Assembly: GCF_014204515.1 (NCBI RefSeq)
Contig: NZ_JACHLI010000030.1
Span: forward strand, 1-64,000
Direction of reading: 5' to 3'
DNA length: 64,000 bases
Source of the DNA: Pseudomonas nitroreducens
GTDB lineage: Bacteria; Pseudomonadota; Gammaproteobacteria; Pseudomonadales; Pseudomonadaceae
The notes beneath the pieces are model-generated. The model was not told the DNA's origin and made no database searches. It was given only the letters and a program-made list of their open reading frames with translations. The stretch's first letter is position 1; each line of letters opens with the position of its first letter. The translations under genes were made by a program, and so were the position numbers. Below are positions 8,717 to 17,126 of this stretch, piece after piece.

Positions 8717-8772
8717 GCGCGCCGAGAGCTATAGCGGAGACCCAGGAGAGCTCCTGCAGGGAACTACCGGGT

Positions 8773-9528
8773 CTAATCGGCAAACCCCGGCTCGCTCTCC
8801 AGCAGCATCTGCCGCAGCGCCGAGAAGTGCCGCTCGGCGAACCCCGGATACTCCAGCCATTGGCGCATGGTCTTGCGCGCCACCGCGTCGCTGGCGATGC
8901 GCAGCGGGCGGCCGCTGGCCAGGGCGGTGAGGTAGACCTCGCAGGCGCGCTCGAAGTAGTACAGGTCGTCGAAGGCCTGGGCCACGCTGGGCGCCGCGAC
9001 CAGCAGGCCGTGGTTGCCCATCAGCAGGATCGGCTTGTCGCCCAGCAGGCGGCTGACGCGTTCGGCCTCGTCGCCCAGGCCCATGCCGTCGAAACCCTCG
9101 TCGATGGCCACGCGCTCGAAGAAACGCATGCTGTTCTGCTCGATCGGCGGCAGGCGCGAGTCGGCCAGGCAGGCGAGGGCGGTGGCGTATTTCGAATGGA
9201 CATGAAGGATGCAACGCGCCTGCGGGTTGTTACGGTGCAGCGCGCCATGCAGGGCCCAGGCGGTAATGTCCGGGGCGTCCGGGCGGTTCAGCGCCTCGGG
9301 ATCATCCGCGTGCAGACGCAGCAGGTCGCTGGCGCGCATCTGCGAGAAGTGCCGGCCGTAGGGGTTGATCAGGAAGTCCCGGCCGTCGGCGGACAGCGCC
9401 AGGCTGAAGTGGTTGGCGATGGCTTCGTGCAGGTTCAGGCGCGCGGCCCAGCGCAAAGCGCAGGCGAGGTCCAGGCGGCCCTGGCGTTCCAGACCGGCGT
9501 CCTGCAGGACAGGGGCGAGTGTAGTCAT
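8773..9528 (-). CDS. Class II aldolase/adducin-family protein
   Basis: A 251-residue cytosolic protein of the class II aldolase/adducin family, as in fuculose-phosphate aldolase. The metal-binding histidines are visible: His109 and His111 in HVHSKY and His173 in GNHGLLV. The family contains aldolases, epimerases and decarboxylases, and also many proteins of unknown role, so the reaction is not assigned. It stands alone between the repeat island and the divergent gene at 9747. The start at 9528 (MTTLAPVLQD) is followed directly by family-like sequence. Confidence 0.8.
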   Translation of the reverse strand: MTTLAPVLQDAGLERQGRLDLACALRWAARLNLHEAIANHFSLALSADGRDFLINPYGRHFSQMRASDLLRLHADDPEALNRPDAPDITAWALHGALHRNNPQARCILHVHSKYATALACLADSRLPPIEQNSMRFFERVAIDEGFDGMGLGDEAERVSRLLGDKPILLMGNHGLLVAAPSVAQAFDDLYYFERACEVYLTALASGRPLRIASDAVARKTMRQWLEYPGFAERHFSALRQMLLESEPGFAD

Positions 9529-9746
9529 GACGGCTCCCGGCAGATGCCCACGCCACCAAGGCGGGGCCTGGCTTCGAGTCTAGGGCGATGCAGCCGGGCA
9601 ACTTGATGCCGAACGACCGCCGATGCCGCCCGACCGATCGTCCGGTGACGGGGAAAAGTCCGCCTAGACTTGTCGATTCCTTCGCCGCCCAGGCGACCAG
9701 ACTGCATGCCGGTCATGCCGACCGCGCGAGAATCAGGAGACTCACC

Positions 9747-10247
9747 ATGTCCAGCCTGCAACGCGTCACTCCCTGCCTGTGGTTCGACGGCAAGGCCGAG
9801 GAGGCCGCCCGGTTCTACACCGGCATCTTCCCCAACTCGCGGATCGTGCAGACCGCCTACTACCCCGAGGCGGAAAAGGAGCGCCACGGCGGCGAGCCCG
9901 GATCGGTGCTGACGGTGGAGTTCGAGCTCGACGGCCAGACCTTCATCGCCCTCAACGGTGGGCCGATGTTCAGTTTCACCGAGGCGCTGTCGCTGCAGGT
10001 GATGTGCGACAGCCAGAAGGAGATCGATCACTTCTGGGGCAAGCTCGGCGCCGGCGGCCCGGAGGAGGCGCAGATGTGCGGCTGGCTGAAGGATCGCTAC
10101 GGGGTGTCCTGGCAGATCTGCCCGCGCCACGTCGGCGACATGGTCGCCGACCCGGACAAGGCCAGGGCCAGTCGCACGCTGCAGGCGGTGATGGGCATGA
10201 AGAAGCTCGACATGGCCGCCATCGAGCGTGCCCACGCGGGCAACTGA
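9747..10247 (+). CDS. PhnB-like VOC-family protein
   Basis: A 166-residue protein of the vicinal-oxygen-chelate fold, in the PhnB/3-demethylubiquinone methyltransferase-like group (QRVTPCLWFDGKAEEAARFY near the start, YGVSWQICPR near the end). Members are often annotated as glyoxalase-related, but no function is established for most. The start at 9747 is taken because it begins the conserved domain; GGAG lies at the right distance. A GC-rich hairpin (10256-10276) follows the stop, before the large multidomain gene. Confidence 0.85.
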   Translation: MSSLQRVTPCLWFDGKAEEAARFYTGIFPNSRIVQTAYYPEAEKERHGGEPGSVLTVEFELDGQTFIALNGGPMFSFTEALSLQVMCDSQKEIDHFWGKLGAGGPEEAQMCGWLKDRYGVSWQICPRHVGDMVADPDKARASRTLQAVMGMKKLDMAAIERAHAGN

Positions 10248-10255
10248 ACGGCGCT

Positions 10256-10276
10256 GGCGGGCGCGCGCCGCCCGCC
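10256..10276. terminator. GC-rich hairpin after VOC gene
   Basis: The arms GGCGGGC (10256-10262) and GCCCGCC (10270-10276) form a 7-base perfect stem with a 7-base loop. There is no T run, so it may be a weak or factor-dependent terminator. Confidence 0.35.
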
Positions 10277-10469
10277 TATAGTTCTAGACGGAACGAGCGC
10301 CGCCGGGTAGCAGGGAGGGGCGCTCATCCGTGGGCGGGGCAGGGGCCCCGCAGCATGCTGCTCTCGTGGAACGGTGTGGCCGTGATTCGCGGTTGTCGGT
10401 CGGTGGAATTTCTATGGGCACGTGCCGTGTTGCGTCGAAATCCATCAGCGGACAAGCGGAGACGAAGTC

Positions 10470-13346
10470 ATGGACACACTGTTGGTGCAAGGACAGAAGG
10501 GCAAGGCGGTAGGTGAACTGCGCAAACGCCTGGCGGCGGTGCTGGGCGCGGATGCGGCGCTCTATCCGGGGCTGGAGAAGGGCAGCGAGTTCGATGCCCA
10601 GACCGGTGCGGCGGTGCGCCACTGGCAGGCCGGCGTCGGGGTGATCGCCGACGGGGTGGTTGGCCCGTATTGCCTCGGCCTGCTGGGACTGCTGCCGGCG
10701 CAGGGAGAGCTGATCCCGCTGCCCAACGTACAACTGCTGTTCCCGGCCACCAAGCCCTCCAATGTGCGCCGCTATCTGCCCTACGTGACGGCGGCGTTGC
10801 AGGCCGCTGGCCTCACCGACCGGCCCATGGTGCTGGCCGCGCTGGGTACCATCCGCGCGGAAACCGAAGGCTTCGTGCCGATTTCCGAATTTCCCTCGCA
10901 GTACAACACCCTCCCTGGCCGATCAGCCTTCAGCGCCTATGAAGGGCGCAAGGATCTGGGCAACACCCAGCCCGGCGATGGCCCCAAGTACCGTGGGCGC
11001 GGCTTCGTCCAGCTCACCGGTCGCGACAACTACACCACCTATGCCCAGCGCATAGACGTCGACCTGGTGGGGCAGCCGGACCTGGCCAATGCGCCGGAGA
11101 TCGCCGCGACGCTGCTGGCGCTGTTCCTCGCCGACCGCGCGACGCGCATACGCAAGGCGCTGCCGGCAAGCCTGAGTGGCCAGCCCAAGGACTTCCTCGC
11201 TGCGCGCGAGCTGGTCAATGGCGGCAGCCACGGCATCGACCGCTTCTGGAGCGTGTTCGATCTGGCCGTGAAAGCCTGGCCGGCACCTTCGGGCCGCACC
11301 GCCGCCACGCGGGCCAAGGCCGTGCCACGGCTGAACGCCAGCAAGGACCCGCAGGACCTGCGCGACCGCGCCTACCTGCCGCCGCCGGCCAGCCTGCCGG
11401 ACCTGTTCCCGAGCAACGCCGACGTGGCGCGCTACCTGGGCGAGTACAGCGAGTCCGGGCTGATCCTCGACCAGGGACTGGAGGGCGCCTGCACCGGTTT
11501 CGGCCTGGCCTGCGTGATCAACTACCTGCGCTGGCGCAAGGCCGGCTTTGCCCAGAGTGGCGTCGAGTCGGTGAGCCCGCGCATGCTCTATGACTTCGCC
11601 CGGCGCTATGACGAATATGCCGGCGAGGACTACGACGGCTCCAGCTGTCGTGGCGCGCTCAAGGGCTGGTTCCACCATGGCGTCTGCCTGGAGGGAGACT
11701 GGCCCTATACCGCCCAGGGCGTCGTCCAGCCGCAGTTCGGCTACGCCACGCGGGCGACTCAGAACACCCTGGGGGTGTACTACCGCATCGAGGTGAAATC
11801 CATCACCGACCTGCAGGCGGCGATCCAGGAGGTCGGCGCTATCTATGTGTCCGCCTATACCCATGATGGCTGGAACCAGCTGCCCGGCACTCCGGCGCCG
11901 CGCAAGGGGGCGAAGAAGCCAGCGCGTTCGGCACCGATCACCCACGGCACCTTGCAGAAGATTCCCTTCGACGGGCCGCCGTCGCAGAGCGGTGGCCACG
12001 CCTTCGCCCTGGTCGGCTTCAACACCGAGGGGTTCATCGTGCAGAACTCCTGGGGCACGACCTGGGGCAGCGGTGGTTTCGCCATCCTCAGCTACGCCGA
12101 CTGGCTGGCCAACGCCATGGACGCCTGGGTAGCCGCGCTGGGTGTACCCGGCGTGGTGCTCGGTCAGCTGGCCGCTGGCAGCAAGTCCGGCGCGGCGCGG
12201 GTGGGTGGCGCGAACAAGGCGTTGTGGTGGGACGAGGCCACCGCCTACGAGCACAGCATCGTCATGGGCAATGATGGCCGGGTCAGTCGCTACCTGACCC
12301 AGGACGAGCTGACCCGCACCTTGCTGTTTCAGGCCTGCACGCTGCCGGACCAGTGGCTGCGCAACCAGCCGGGAACGCCCAAGCGCCTGGTGATCTACTG
12401 CCACGGCGGCCTCAACAGCGAGGCGGCGGCCATCGACCGCGCCCGCGCCATGGGCCGGTTCTTCCTCGGCAACGGTTGCTACCCGCTGTTCCTGGTGTGG
12501 AAGACCGGCCTGCTGGAGTCCATCGGCGACATCATCGCCGACCGTTTTCGCAGCGAGCCGTCCCGCGCCGGCGGCATCCGCGAGGCGCTGACCGATGCCT
12601 CCGATGCGCTGCTGGAGAAGACCGTCGGCCGCCCCCTGGCGCGGCCGATCTGGAGCGAGATGAAGGAGAACGCCGAATTCGCGACGCTGCCCACCCGCGG
12701 CGGCGACCTGCTGGTGACTGCCCTGCAGAATCTCATCGCCACCTGGGGCGAGCAGCTGGAAATCCACCTGGTCGGGCACTCCGCCGGCTCCATCATCCTC
12801 GGCTGGCTGATCGACGTGATGGCCGCGCGGGACGTGGCCAAGCGGGTGAAGTCGATCCACCTCTACGCTCCGGCCTGCACGGTGCAGTTCGCCAACCGCC
12901 ACTACGCGCCCCACGACGATCTGATGAAACGCCTGTACCTGGACATCCTCTCCGACCGCGCCGAGCGCGACGACAACACCGCCGCGGTGTACCGCAAGTC
13001 GTTGCTCTATCTGGTGTCCAACGCCCTGGAAGGCGACCTGCGCACGCCGATCCTCGGCCTGGCCAACGTGCTCGACCCCAACTACCGTGGCTGGGACGGC
13101 TCGTCCGCCACCGGCGCGGCGCTGAGCACCTGGCGCCAGGCGCTGGCCGCGGCGGGGCTGGTGCAGGGCAAGCAGATCCAGCTGCTGGACGATCGCCAGG
13201 TGCTCACCTGCGTCAGCCCGCCGACCTCCACGCCCGCCGCCCATGGCTGCTTCGACAACGCCGTCGACATCGTCAGCCGGACCCTGACCCGGATCACCGG
13301 GCAGGCCAAGTTGAGCATGCCGGTGGATGACCTGCGGGGCTACTGA
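10470..13346 (+). CDS. Four-module protein: PG-binding, GH19 lysozyme, papain-like protease, alpha/beta hydrolase
   Basis: A 958-residue protein with no signal peptide. Residues about 1-85 are peptidoglycan-binding-like. Residues about 95-270 resemble GH19 chitinase/lysozyme: Glu131 sits in RAETEGF, the equivalent of HETGGF, and Tyr174-Gly178 is YRGRG. Residues about 300-560 are a C1 papain-like protease, with Gln335, Cys341 (EGACTGFG), His510 (GGHAFALVGF) and Asn526 (NSWGTTWG) as the oxyanion/triad set. Residues about 630-958 are an alpha/beta hydrolase with His645 in CHGG and Ser771 in GHSAGS. All three enzymes look intact. Such a wall, protein and lipid/ester-attacking set suggests a lytic or secreted effector, but there is no secretion apparatus, immunity gene or signal peptide here. 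The ATG at 10470 follows GGAGACGAA; earlier in-frame residues are non-conserved. Confidence 0.75.
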   Translation: MDTLLVQGQKGKAVGELRKRLAAVLGADAALYPGLEKGSEFDAQTGAAVRHWQAGVGVIADGVVGPYCLGLLGLLPAQGELIPLPNVQLLFPATKPSNVRRYLPYVTAALQAAGLTDRPMVLAALGTIRAETEGFVPISEFPSQYNTLPGRSAFSAYEGRKDLGNTQPGDGPKYRGRGFVQLTGRDNYTTYAQRIDVDLVGQPDLANAPEIAATLLALFLADRATRIRKALPASLSGQPKDFLAARELVNGGSHGIDRFWSVFDLAVKAWPAPSGRTAATRAKAVPRLNASKDPQDLRDRAYLPPPASLPDLFPSNADVARYLGEYSESGLILDQGLEGACTGFGLACVINYLRWRKAGFAQSGVESVSPRMLYDFARRYDEYAGEDYDGSSCRGALKGWFHHGVCLEGDWPYTAQGVVQPQFGYATRATQNTLGVYYRIEVKSITDLQAAIQEVGAIYVSAYTHDGWNQLPGTPAPRKGAKKPARSAPITHGTLQKIPFDGPPSQSGGHAFALVGFNTEGFIVQNSWGTTWGSGGFAILSYADWLANAMDAWVAALGVPGVVLGQLAAGSKSGAARVGGANKALWWDEATAYEHSIVMGNDGRVSRYLTQDELTRTLLFQACTLPDQWLRNQPGTPKRLVIYCHGGLNSEAAAIDRARAMGRFFLGNGCYPLFLVWKTGLLESIGDIIADRFRSEPSRAGGIREALTDASDALLEKTVGRPLARPIWSEMKENAEFATLPTRGGDLLVTALQNLIATWGEQLEIHLVGHSAGSIILGWLIDVMAARDVAKRVKSIHLYAPACTVQFANRHYAPHDDLMKRLYLDILSDRAERDDNTAAVYRKSLLYLVSNALEGDLRTPILGLANVLDPNYRGWDGSSATGAALSTWRQALAAAGLVQGKQIQLLDDRQVLTCVSPPTSTPAAHGCFDNAVDIVSRTLTRITGQAKLSMPVDDLRGY

Positions 13347-13360
13347 TAGCCTGCCCGAGA

Positions 13361-13388
13361 GCCCGGCCAGCCGCTGCGCTGGCCGGGC
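13361..13388. terminator. Strong hairpin after the four-module gene
   Basis: Perfect 11-base arms GCCCGGCCAGC (13361-13371) and GCTGGCCGGGC (13378-13388) enclose a 6-base loop. No T run follows, so termination is possible but unproven; it could also stabilise the upstream message. Confidence 0.5.
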
Positions 13389-13410
13389 GCCTCAACCCGG
13401 GAGTCGAAGG

Positions 13411-13800
13411 ATGTTCAGCCATATCAGCGTCGGCACCAATGATCTGCCCCGCGCCATCGCGTTCTACACGGGCGTGCTGGCGCCCCTGGGCATTGTCCTC
13501 AAGGCCCGTCGCCAGCAGCCGGAACGGGCGATCTTCGCCCACCCGGACAGCGACGTGGTGTTCTGCGTCTATTCGCCCCTCGATGGCCAGCCGGCCAGCG
13601 TCGGCAATGGTTCGCTGGTGGCGTTCGAAGCCCGCACGCGCCACCAGGTCGACAGCTTCCACGCCCGCGCGCTGCAGCACGGCGGCGCGGATGAAGGCGC
13701 GCCGGGCCTGCGCCTGCACTACTCGCCGACTTACTACGGCGCCTACGTACGCGACCTGGACGGCAACAAGCTGTGCTGCGTCTGTCATCTGGACGAGTGA
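13411..13800 (+). CDS. VOC-family glyoxalase-like protein
   Basis: A 129-residue single-domain VOC protein, starting MFSHISVGTNDLPRAIAFY and ending YVRDLDGNKLCCV, which places metal-ligand-type residues at both ends of the beta-alpha-beta-beta-beta modules. Members bind divalent metals and act as glyoxalases, dioxygenases or resistance proteins; this one cannot be placed. It lies 64 bases after the four-module gene, with a hairpin in between. GTCGAAGG precedes the ATG at 13411 and supports the start. Confidence 0.85.
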   Translation: MFSHISVGTNDLPRAIAFYTGVLAPLGIVLKARRQQPERAIFAHPDSDVVFCVYSPLDGQPASVGNGSLVAFEARTRHQVDSFHARALQHGGADEGAPGLRLHYSPTYYGAYVRDLDGNKLCCVCHLDE

Positions 13801-13855
13801 AGCCGGCGCAGCGCGGCTAGAATGCGCTTTCGTCCCGTTGCAACGAGAGTCCGCC

Positions 13856-14491
13856 ATGACCGCTGCCAGCTACTTCGCACCGCTGCTTTCCGTGGCCCTG
13901 CTGTGGATCGTGGCGGTGATCACGCCGGGGCCGAACTTCTTCACCACCGCGCGCATCGCCGCCGTGCATTCGCGCCGCCATGGCCTGATCGCCGCCCTGG
14001 GCGTGGCCAGTGGCACGGTGATCTGGGGGTTGGCCGGAGGCCTGGGGATCAAGTCGCTGTTCAGCGCCGCGCCGTCGCTCTACCTGGGGTTCAAGCTGGC
14101 CGGCGGCGCCTACCTGATCTACCTCGGCATCAGGCTGCTCAAGCGCCGCGCACCGGCCGCTGGCGGCGAGAGCCTGGCTGAAGTCGCGAGCCAGCGCAGC
14201 GCCTGGTCGGTGTTTCGCCTCGGCCTGCTGGGCAACCTGACCAACCCCAAGACCGCGCTCTTCGTCGCCACGCTGTTCGCCACGGCCATGCCGGCGTCGC
14301 CCTCCGCGCCGTTGCTGGCGATGGCCATCGCGCTGATGGTGACGCTGTCCTTCAGCTGGTACTGCTGCGTGGTGTTGGTCTTCGCCAGCGAGCGCATGGC
14401 TGGCGTCTACCGCCGCTGCCGGCGGGCGCTCGATCGTTTCGCCGGCTGCTGCTACCTGCTGTTCGGCGCGCGCATGCTGGCGACCCGCTGA
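13856..14491 (+). CDS. LysE/RhtB-family amino acid exporter
   Basis: A 211-residue inner-membrane protein with five or six predicted hydrophobic helices. The family signature near the start is present (VAVITPGPNFFTTARIA), and GLLGNLTNPKTALFV is the second conserved segment. Members export amino acids such as lysine, threonine or homoserine lactone-like compounds. The substrate here is not predictable. TAGAAT at 13818-13823 may be a -10 box. The ATG at 13856 is preceded by GAGAG. Confidence 0.85.
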   Translation: MTAASYFAPLLSVALLWIVAVITPGPNFFTTARIAAVHSRRHGLIAALGVASGTVIWGLAGGLGIKSLFSAAPSLYLGFKLAGGAYLIYLGIRLLKRRAPAAGGESLAEVASQRSAWSVFRLGLLGNLTNPKTALFVATLFATAMPASPSAPLLAMAIALMVTLSFSWYCCVVLVFASERMAGVYRRCRRALDRFAGCCYLLFGARMLATR

Positions 14492-14636
14492 CACCGGCGC
14501 GGCAGATTTTTCGAACCTGCCAGCGCAGCGGCACGTCGAATCTCCTGAGCGTCGCAGCCACCCGGCACGCACCATCGGCCCGGCTGCGGCAACGCCAAGC
14601 GGCGAGGGTGCGCTCGCCGGACAGGGAGAATCTGCG

Positions 14637-14945
14637 ATGGTCACTCACTACAAGGTCAAGGGCCACCTGGCCTGCGGTCACAGCGGCAAGCACCTGGAGT
14701 CCACCAGCGAACTCAACCGCGTGAAGTGCCGCAGTTGCCGCAACACCGAGGTCTACAAGGAAGCCCGCCGTGATGCCCGCAACGCCGCGCGCCGCGCCCA
14801 GCGCAAGGCCCGCGCCGCAGCCGTGCACAACGATTGGCGCAGCTTCTGGGAAAAACGCCTGGCCGCCATGCCGGGCAGCCAGCGCCTGCCGCGCGGGTTC
14901 CACGACCAGGCTCACGTTGGAGCGGCTGTGGCGGCGGCCGCCTGA
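14637..14945 (+). CDS. Small basic protein with putative zinc-binding Cys/His cluster
   Basis: A 102-residue hypothetical protein. Cys13, His15, Cys31 and Cys34 (LACGH...CRSC) form a plausible zinc ribbon near the N-terminus. A strongly basic, Ala/Arg-rich helix follows (residues about 43-62), then a hydrophilic tail. The layout suggests nucleic acid binding, but I recognise no named family. GGGAG lies 8 bases before the ATG at 14637. It stands between the LysE exporter and tpx, in the same direction as both. Confidence 0.65.
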   Translation: MVTHYKVKGHLACGHSGKHLESTSELNRVKCRSCRNTEVYKEARRDARNAARRAQRKARAAAVHNDWRSFWEKRLAAMPGSQRLPRGFHDQAHVGAAVAAAA

Positions 14946-14980
14946 GTCGGGAGTGAGGGGGGAGGCGTGTCCGGAGCATG

Positions 14981-14999
14981 CCCGAGCATTAAGCTCGGG
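14981..14999. other. Hairpin upstream of tpx
   Basis: CCCGAGC (14981-14987) and GCTCGGG (14993-14999) form a perfect 7-base stem with an ATTAA loop. It may end the upstream small gene or act as a control site for tpx 92 bases downstream; neither is shown. Confidence 0.35.
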
Positions 15000-15090
15000 A
15001 AAGTCGTGCTAGCATCTGCCCCGGCCCCGAATCCTCCTGCGGCGCTGGCAACCCGCCAGCGCCGCCATCCCTCACAGAAGGACCCAAGCA

Positions 15091-15591
15091 ATGGCTCAAG
15101 TCACCCTCAAGGGCAACCCGGTATCCGTCGATGGCAAGCTGCCGCAGAAAGGCGAGCAGGCCCCGGCCCTGTCGCTGGTTGCCGGCAACCTGTCCGACGT
15201 TACCCTGGAAACCTACGCCGGCAAGCGCAAGGTGCTGAACATCTTCCCCAGCGTCGACACCCCGACCTGCGCCACCTCCGTGCGCAAGTTCAACGCCGAG
15301 GCGAGCAAGCTGGCCAACACCGTCGTACTGTGCGTCTCCGCTGACCTGCCGTTCGCCCAGGCGCGCTTCTGCGGCGCCGAAGGCCTGGAGAACGTGGTGA
15401 ACCTGTCCACCCTGCGTGGCCGCGAGTTCCTCGCCAACTACGGCGTGGCCATCGCCGACGGCCCGCTGGCCGGCCTGGCCGCCCGCGCCGTGGTGGTACT
15501 GGACGAGCAGAACAAGGTGCTGCACAGCGAGCTGGTGGGCGAGATCGCCGACGAGCCGAACTACGCTGCCGCCATCGCCGCCCTGAGCTGA
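15091..15591 (+). CDS. tpx: Thiol peroxidase Tpx
   Basis: A 166-residue atypical 2-Cys peroxiredoxin that reduces peroxides using thioredoxin, in the periplasm or cytosol depending on species; no signal peptide is seen here. The peroxidatic Cys60 is in DTPTCATSVR and the resolving Cys94 in ARFCGAEG, matching the Tpx family, as does the length. GGACC and AGAAGG precede the ATG at 15091. It is monocistronic by appearance and is followed by a perfect hairpin at 15612-15635. Confidence 0.95.
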   Translation: MAQVTLKGNPVSVDGKLPQKGEQAPALSLVAGNLSDVTLETYAGKRKVLNIFPSVDTPTCATSVRKFNAEASKLANTVVLCVSADLPFAQARFCGAEGLENVVNLSTLRGREFLANYGVAIADGPLAGLAARAVVVLDEQNKVLHSELVGEIADEPNYAAAIAALS

Positions 15592-15611
15592 TGCTCGGGC
15601 GCTGAGGCGCC

Positions 15612-15635
15612 GGGCCGACCCGCCAGGGTCGGCCC
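15612..15635. terminator. Hairpin after tpx
   Basis: A perfect 10-base stem, GGGCCGACCC (15612-15621) with GGGTCGGCCC (15626-15635), around a 4-base loop. A T run is lacking, so intrinsic termination may be partial. Confidence 0.55.
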
Positions 15636-15695
15636 ATCTGCGCGGAACCCTTTCCGCCGATCCGGGTCGCAATGTCCCGGAATTTCGTAACCCCC

Positions 15696-15723
15696 GGTAA
15701 ATCAAAGGTAAATAGCGGGTAAA
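15696..15723 (+). promoter_or_regulatory. Three GGTAAA direct repeats, CpxR-box-like, upstream of muxA
   Basis: GGTAAA occurs at 15696-15701, 15707-15712 and 15718-15723, an 11-base period, giving GTAAA-N6-GTAAA-N6-GTAAA. The known CpxR box is GTAAA-N4-8-GTAAA, and CpxR-type control of mdtABC/muxABC pumps has been reported. The block lies 93 bases before muxA. The assignment to CpxR is inference. Confidence 0.6.
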
Positions 15724-15815
15724 GAGACTTTGCCTGCGGCGCGGCTGTGCTTATCGTTCAGCCTCGCTATGCTCACTTTCTTGCGCCAAGACCACCTTTC
15801 ATAAGACAGAGCCCC

Positions 15816-17126
15816 ATGACTGCAAGCAACGGATCGCCCTCCAAACTCCGCAAACTGCGCCCCTGGCTCATTACCGCGCTGCTGTTCGCCGCCGTGGTCG
15901 GGCTGATCATGTGGCTGCACTCGACGTCCAGCGGCGCGCCGGCAGCCCAGGGCGGGCGCGGTGGGCGACCGGGGGCGGGGCAGATGGCCGGGCAGGGCGG
16001 CACCGCGGTGACGGTCAGCGTCGCCCCGGCGGTGAAGGGTGACCTGCCGGTGCATTATCACGCTCTCGGCACGGTGACGGCCTACAACACCGTCAACGTC
16101 CGCGCGCGGGTCAGCGGCCAGTTGATCAAGGTGCCGTTCCAGGAAGGCCAGGAAGTGAAGGCCGGCGACGTACTCGCGGTGATCGACCCGCGTCCGTTCC
16201 AGGCCGCGCTGGACCAGGCCCAGGGCACCCTGCTGCAGAATCAGGCACAGCTGAAGAACGCGCAGATCGACCTGGCACGCTACAAGGGCCTGTATGCCGA
16301 GGACTCCATCGCCAAGCAGACCCTGGACACCCAGGAAGCCCAGGTGCGCCAGTACGAAGGCACGCTCAAGACCAACCAGGGCCAGGTCGCCGACGCCAAG
16401 CTCAACCTCGAGTTCACCCAGGTGCGCGCGCCCATCGCCGGTCGCGTCGGCCTGCGCCAGGTGGACGTGGGCAACCTGGTCACCTCCGGCGACACCACGC
16501 CGCTGGTGGTGATCACCCAGGTCAAGCCGATCTCCGTGGTGTTCAGCCTGCCGCAGCAGCAGTTGGGCACCATCGCCCGCGAGCTGTACAGCGGCAAGCC
16601 GGTGCCGGTGGAAGCGATGGACCGCAACCAGAACCAGACCCTGGCCACCGGCGTGCTGAAGACCCTGGACAACCAGATCGACACCACCACCGGCACGGTC
16701 AAGCTCAAGGCCGGTTTCGAGAACGCCGACCACAAGCTGTTCCCCAACCAGTTCGTCAACGTGCGCCTGCTCGCCGAGACCCTGCCGGGCGTGCTGACCA
16801 TTCCGGCCAACGCCGTGCAGCGTGGCAACGACGGCACCTACGTGTACCTGGTCGGCGAGGAGAACAAGGCCAAGCGTCAGTTGATCACCCTGGGCACCAG
16901 CGAGAGCGAGCGCGTGGTGGTCACCGAAGGCCTGAAGGAGGGCGACCGCGTGGTCGTCGAGGGCACCGACCGCCTGCGCGACGGCACCCGCATGAACATC
17001 GCCGCCTCCGACGCCAAGGCGCGCGCCGCAGCCGGTGAGGAGGGCGACAAGTCCACCGCCAAGCCCTTCGGCTCGACCGATCCTGTGGAGAGCAGCCCCG
17101 TCCAGGACAGCGGTAAGAGCGAATGA
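15816..17126 (+). CDS. muxA: RND efflux periplasmic adaptor MuxA (MdtA-like)
   Basis: A 436-residue membrane-fusion protein of the HlyD/MdtA family. One N-terminal hydrophobic segment (residues about 15-38) anchors it to the inner membrane, followed by a Gly/Ala-rich linker, the lipoyl halves (RARVSGQLIKVPFQEGQ), an alpha-hairpin and the beta-barrel. It bridges the RND transporters MuxB/MuxC to the outer-membrane channel OpmB. The intact segment VIDPRPFQA (bases 16184-16208) is useful for comparison with the damaged mexE. The ATG at 15816 is chosen because the upstream extension is not conserved. Its stop overlaps muxB by 4 bases (ATGA). Confidence 0.9.
   Translation: MTASNGSPSKLRKLRPWLITALLFAAVVGLIMWLHSTSSGAPAAQGGRGGRPGAGQMAGQGGTAVTVSVAPAVKGDLPVHYHALGTVTAYNTVNVRARVSGQLIKVPFQEGQEVKAGDVLAVIDPRPFQAALDQAQGTLLQNQAQLKNAQIDLARYKGLYAEDSIAKQTLDTQEAQVRQYEGTLKTNQGQVADAKLNLEFTQVRAPIAGRVGLRQVDVGNLVTSGDTTPLVVITQVKPISVVFSLPQQQLGTIARELYSGKPVPVEAMDRNQNQTLATGVLKTLDNQIDTTTGTVKLKAGFENADHKLFPNQFVNVRLLAETLPGVLTIPANAVQRGNDGTYVYLVGEENKAKRQLITLGTSESERVVVTEGLKEGDRVVVEGTDRLRDGTRMNIAASDAKARAAAGEEGDKSTAKPFGSTDPVESSPVQDSGKSE

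Larger units (their letters stand above)
8023..8772. other. 750-base intergenic repeat island without a gene
   Basis: No convincing gene is present. The stretch holds a long palindromic REP-like unit (8031-8101), a short REP unit (8137-8160), a composite element with a perfect palindrome and a long inverted repeat (8316-8447), the (AAAGCC)10 array (8501-8560) and two inverted 24-base units (8626-8649 and 8693-8716). Short open frames here run through the repeats and are rejected. Confidence 0.75.

Noticed and set aside
10923..13244. Minus-strand open frame of 773 codons
   Set aside because: It lies antisense across the four-module gene, which has several intact domains. Long antisense frames are common in high-GC DNA, and this one reads as Arg/Gly/Gln/His-rich sequence with no domain.
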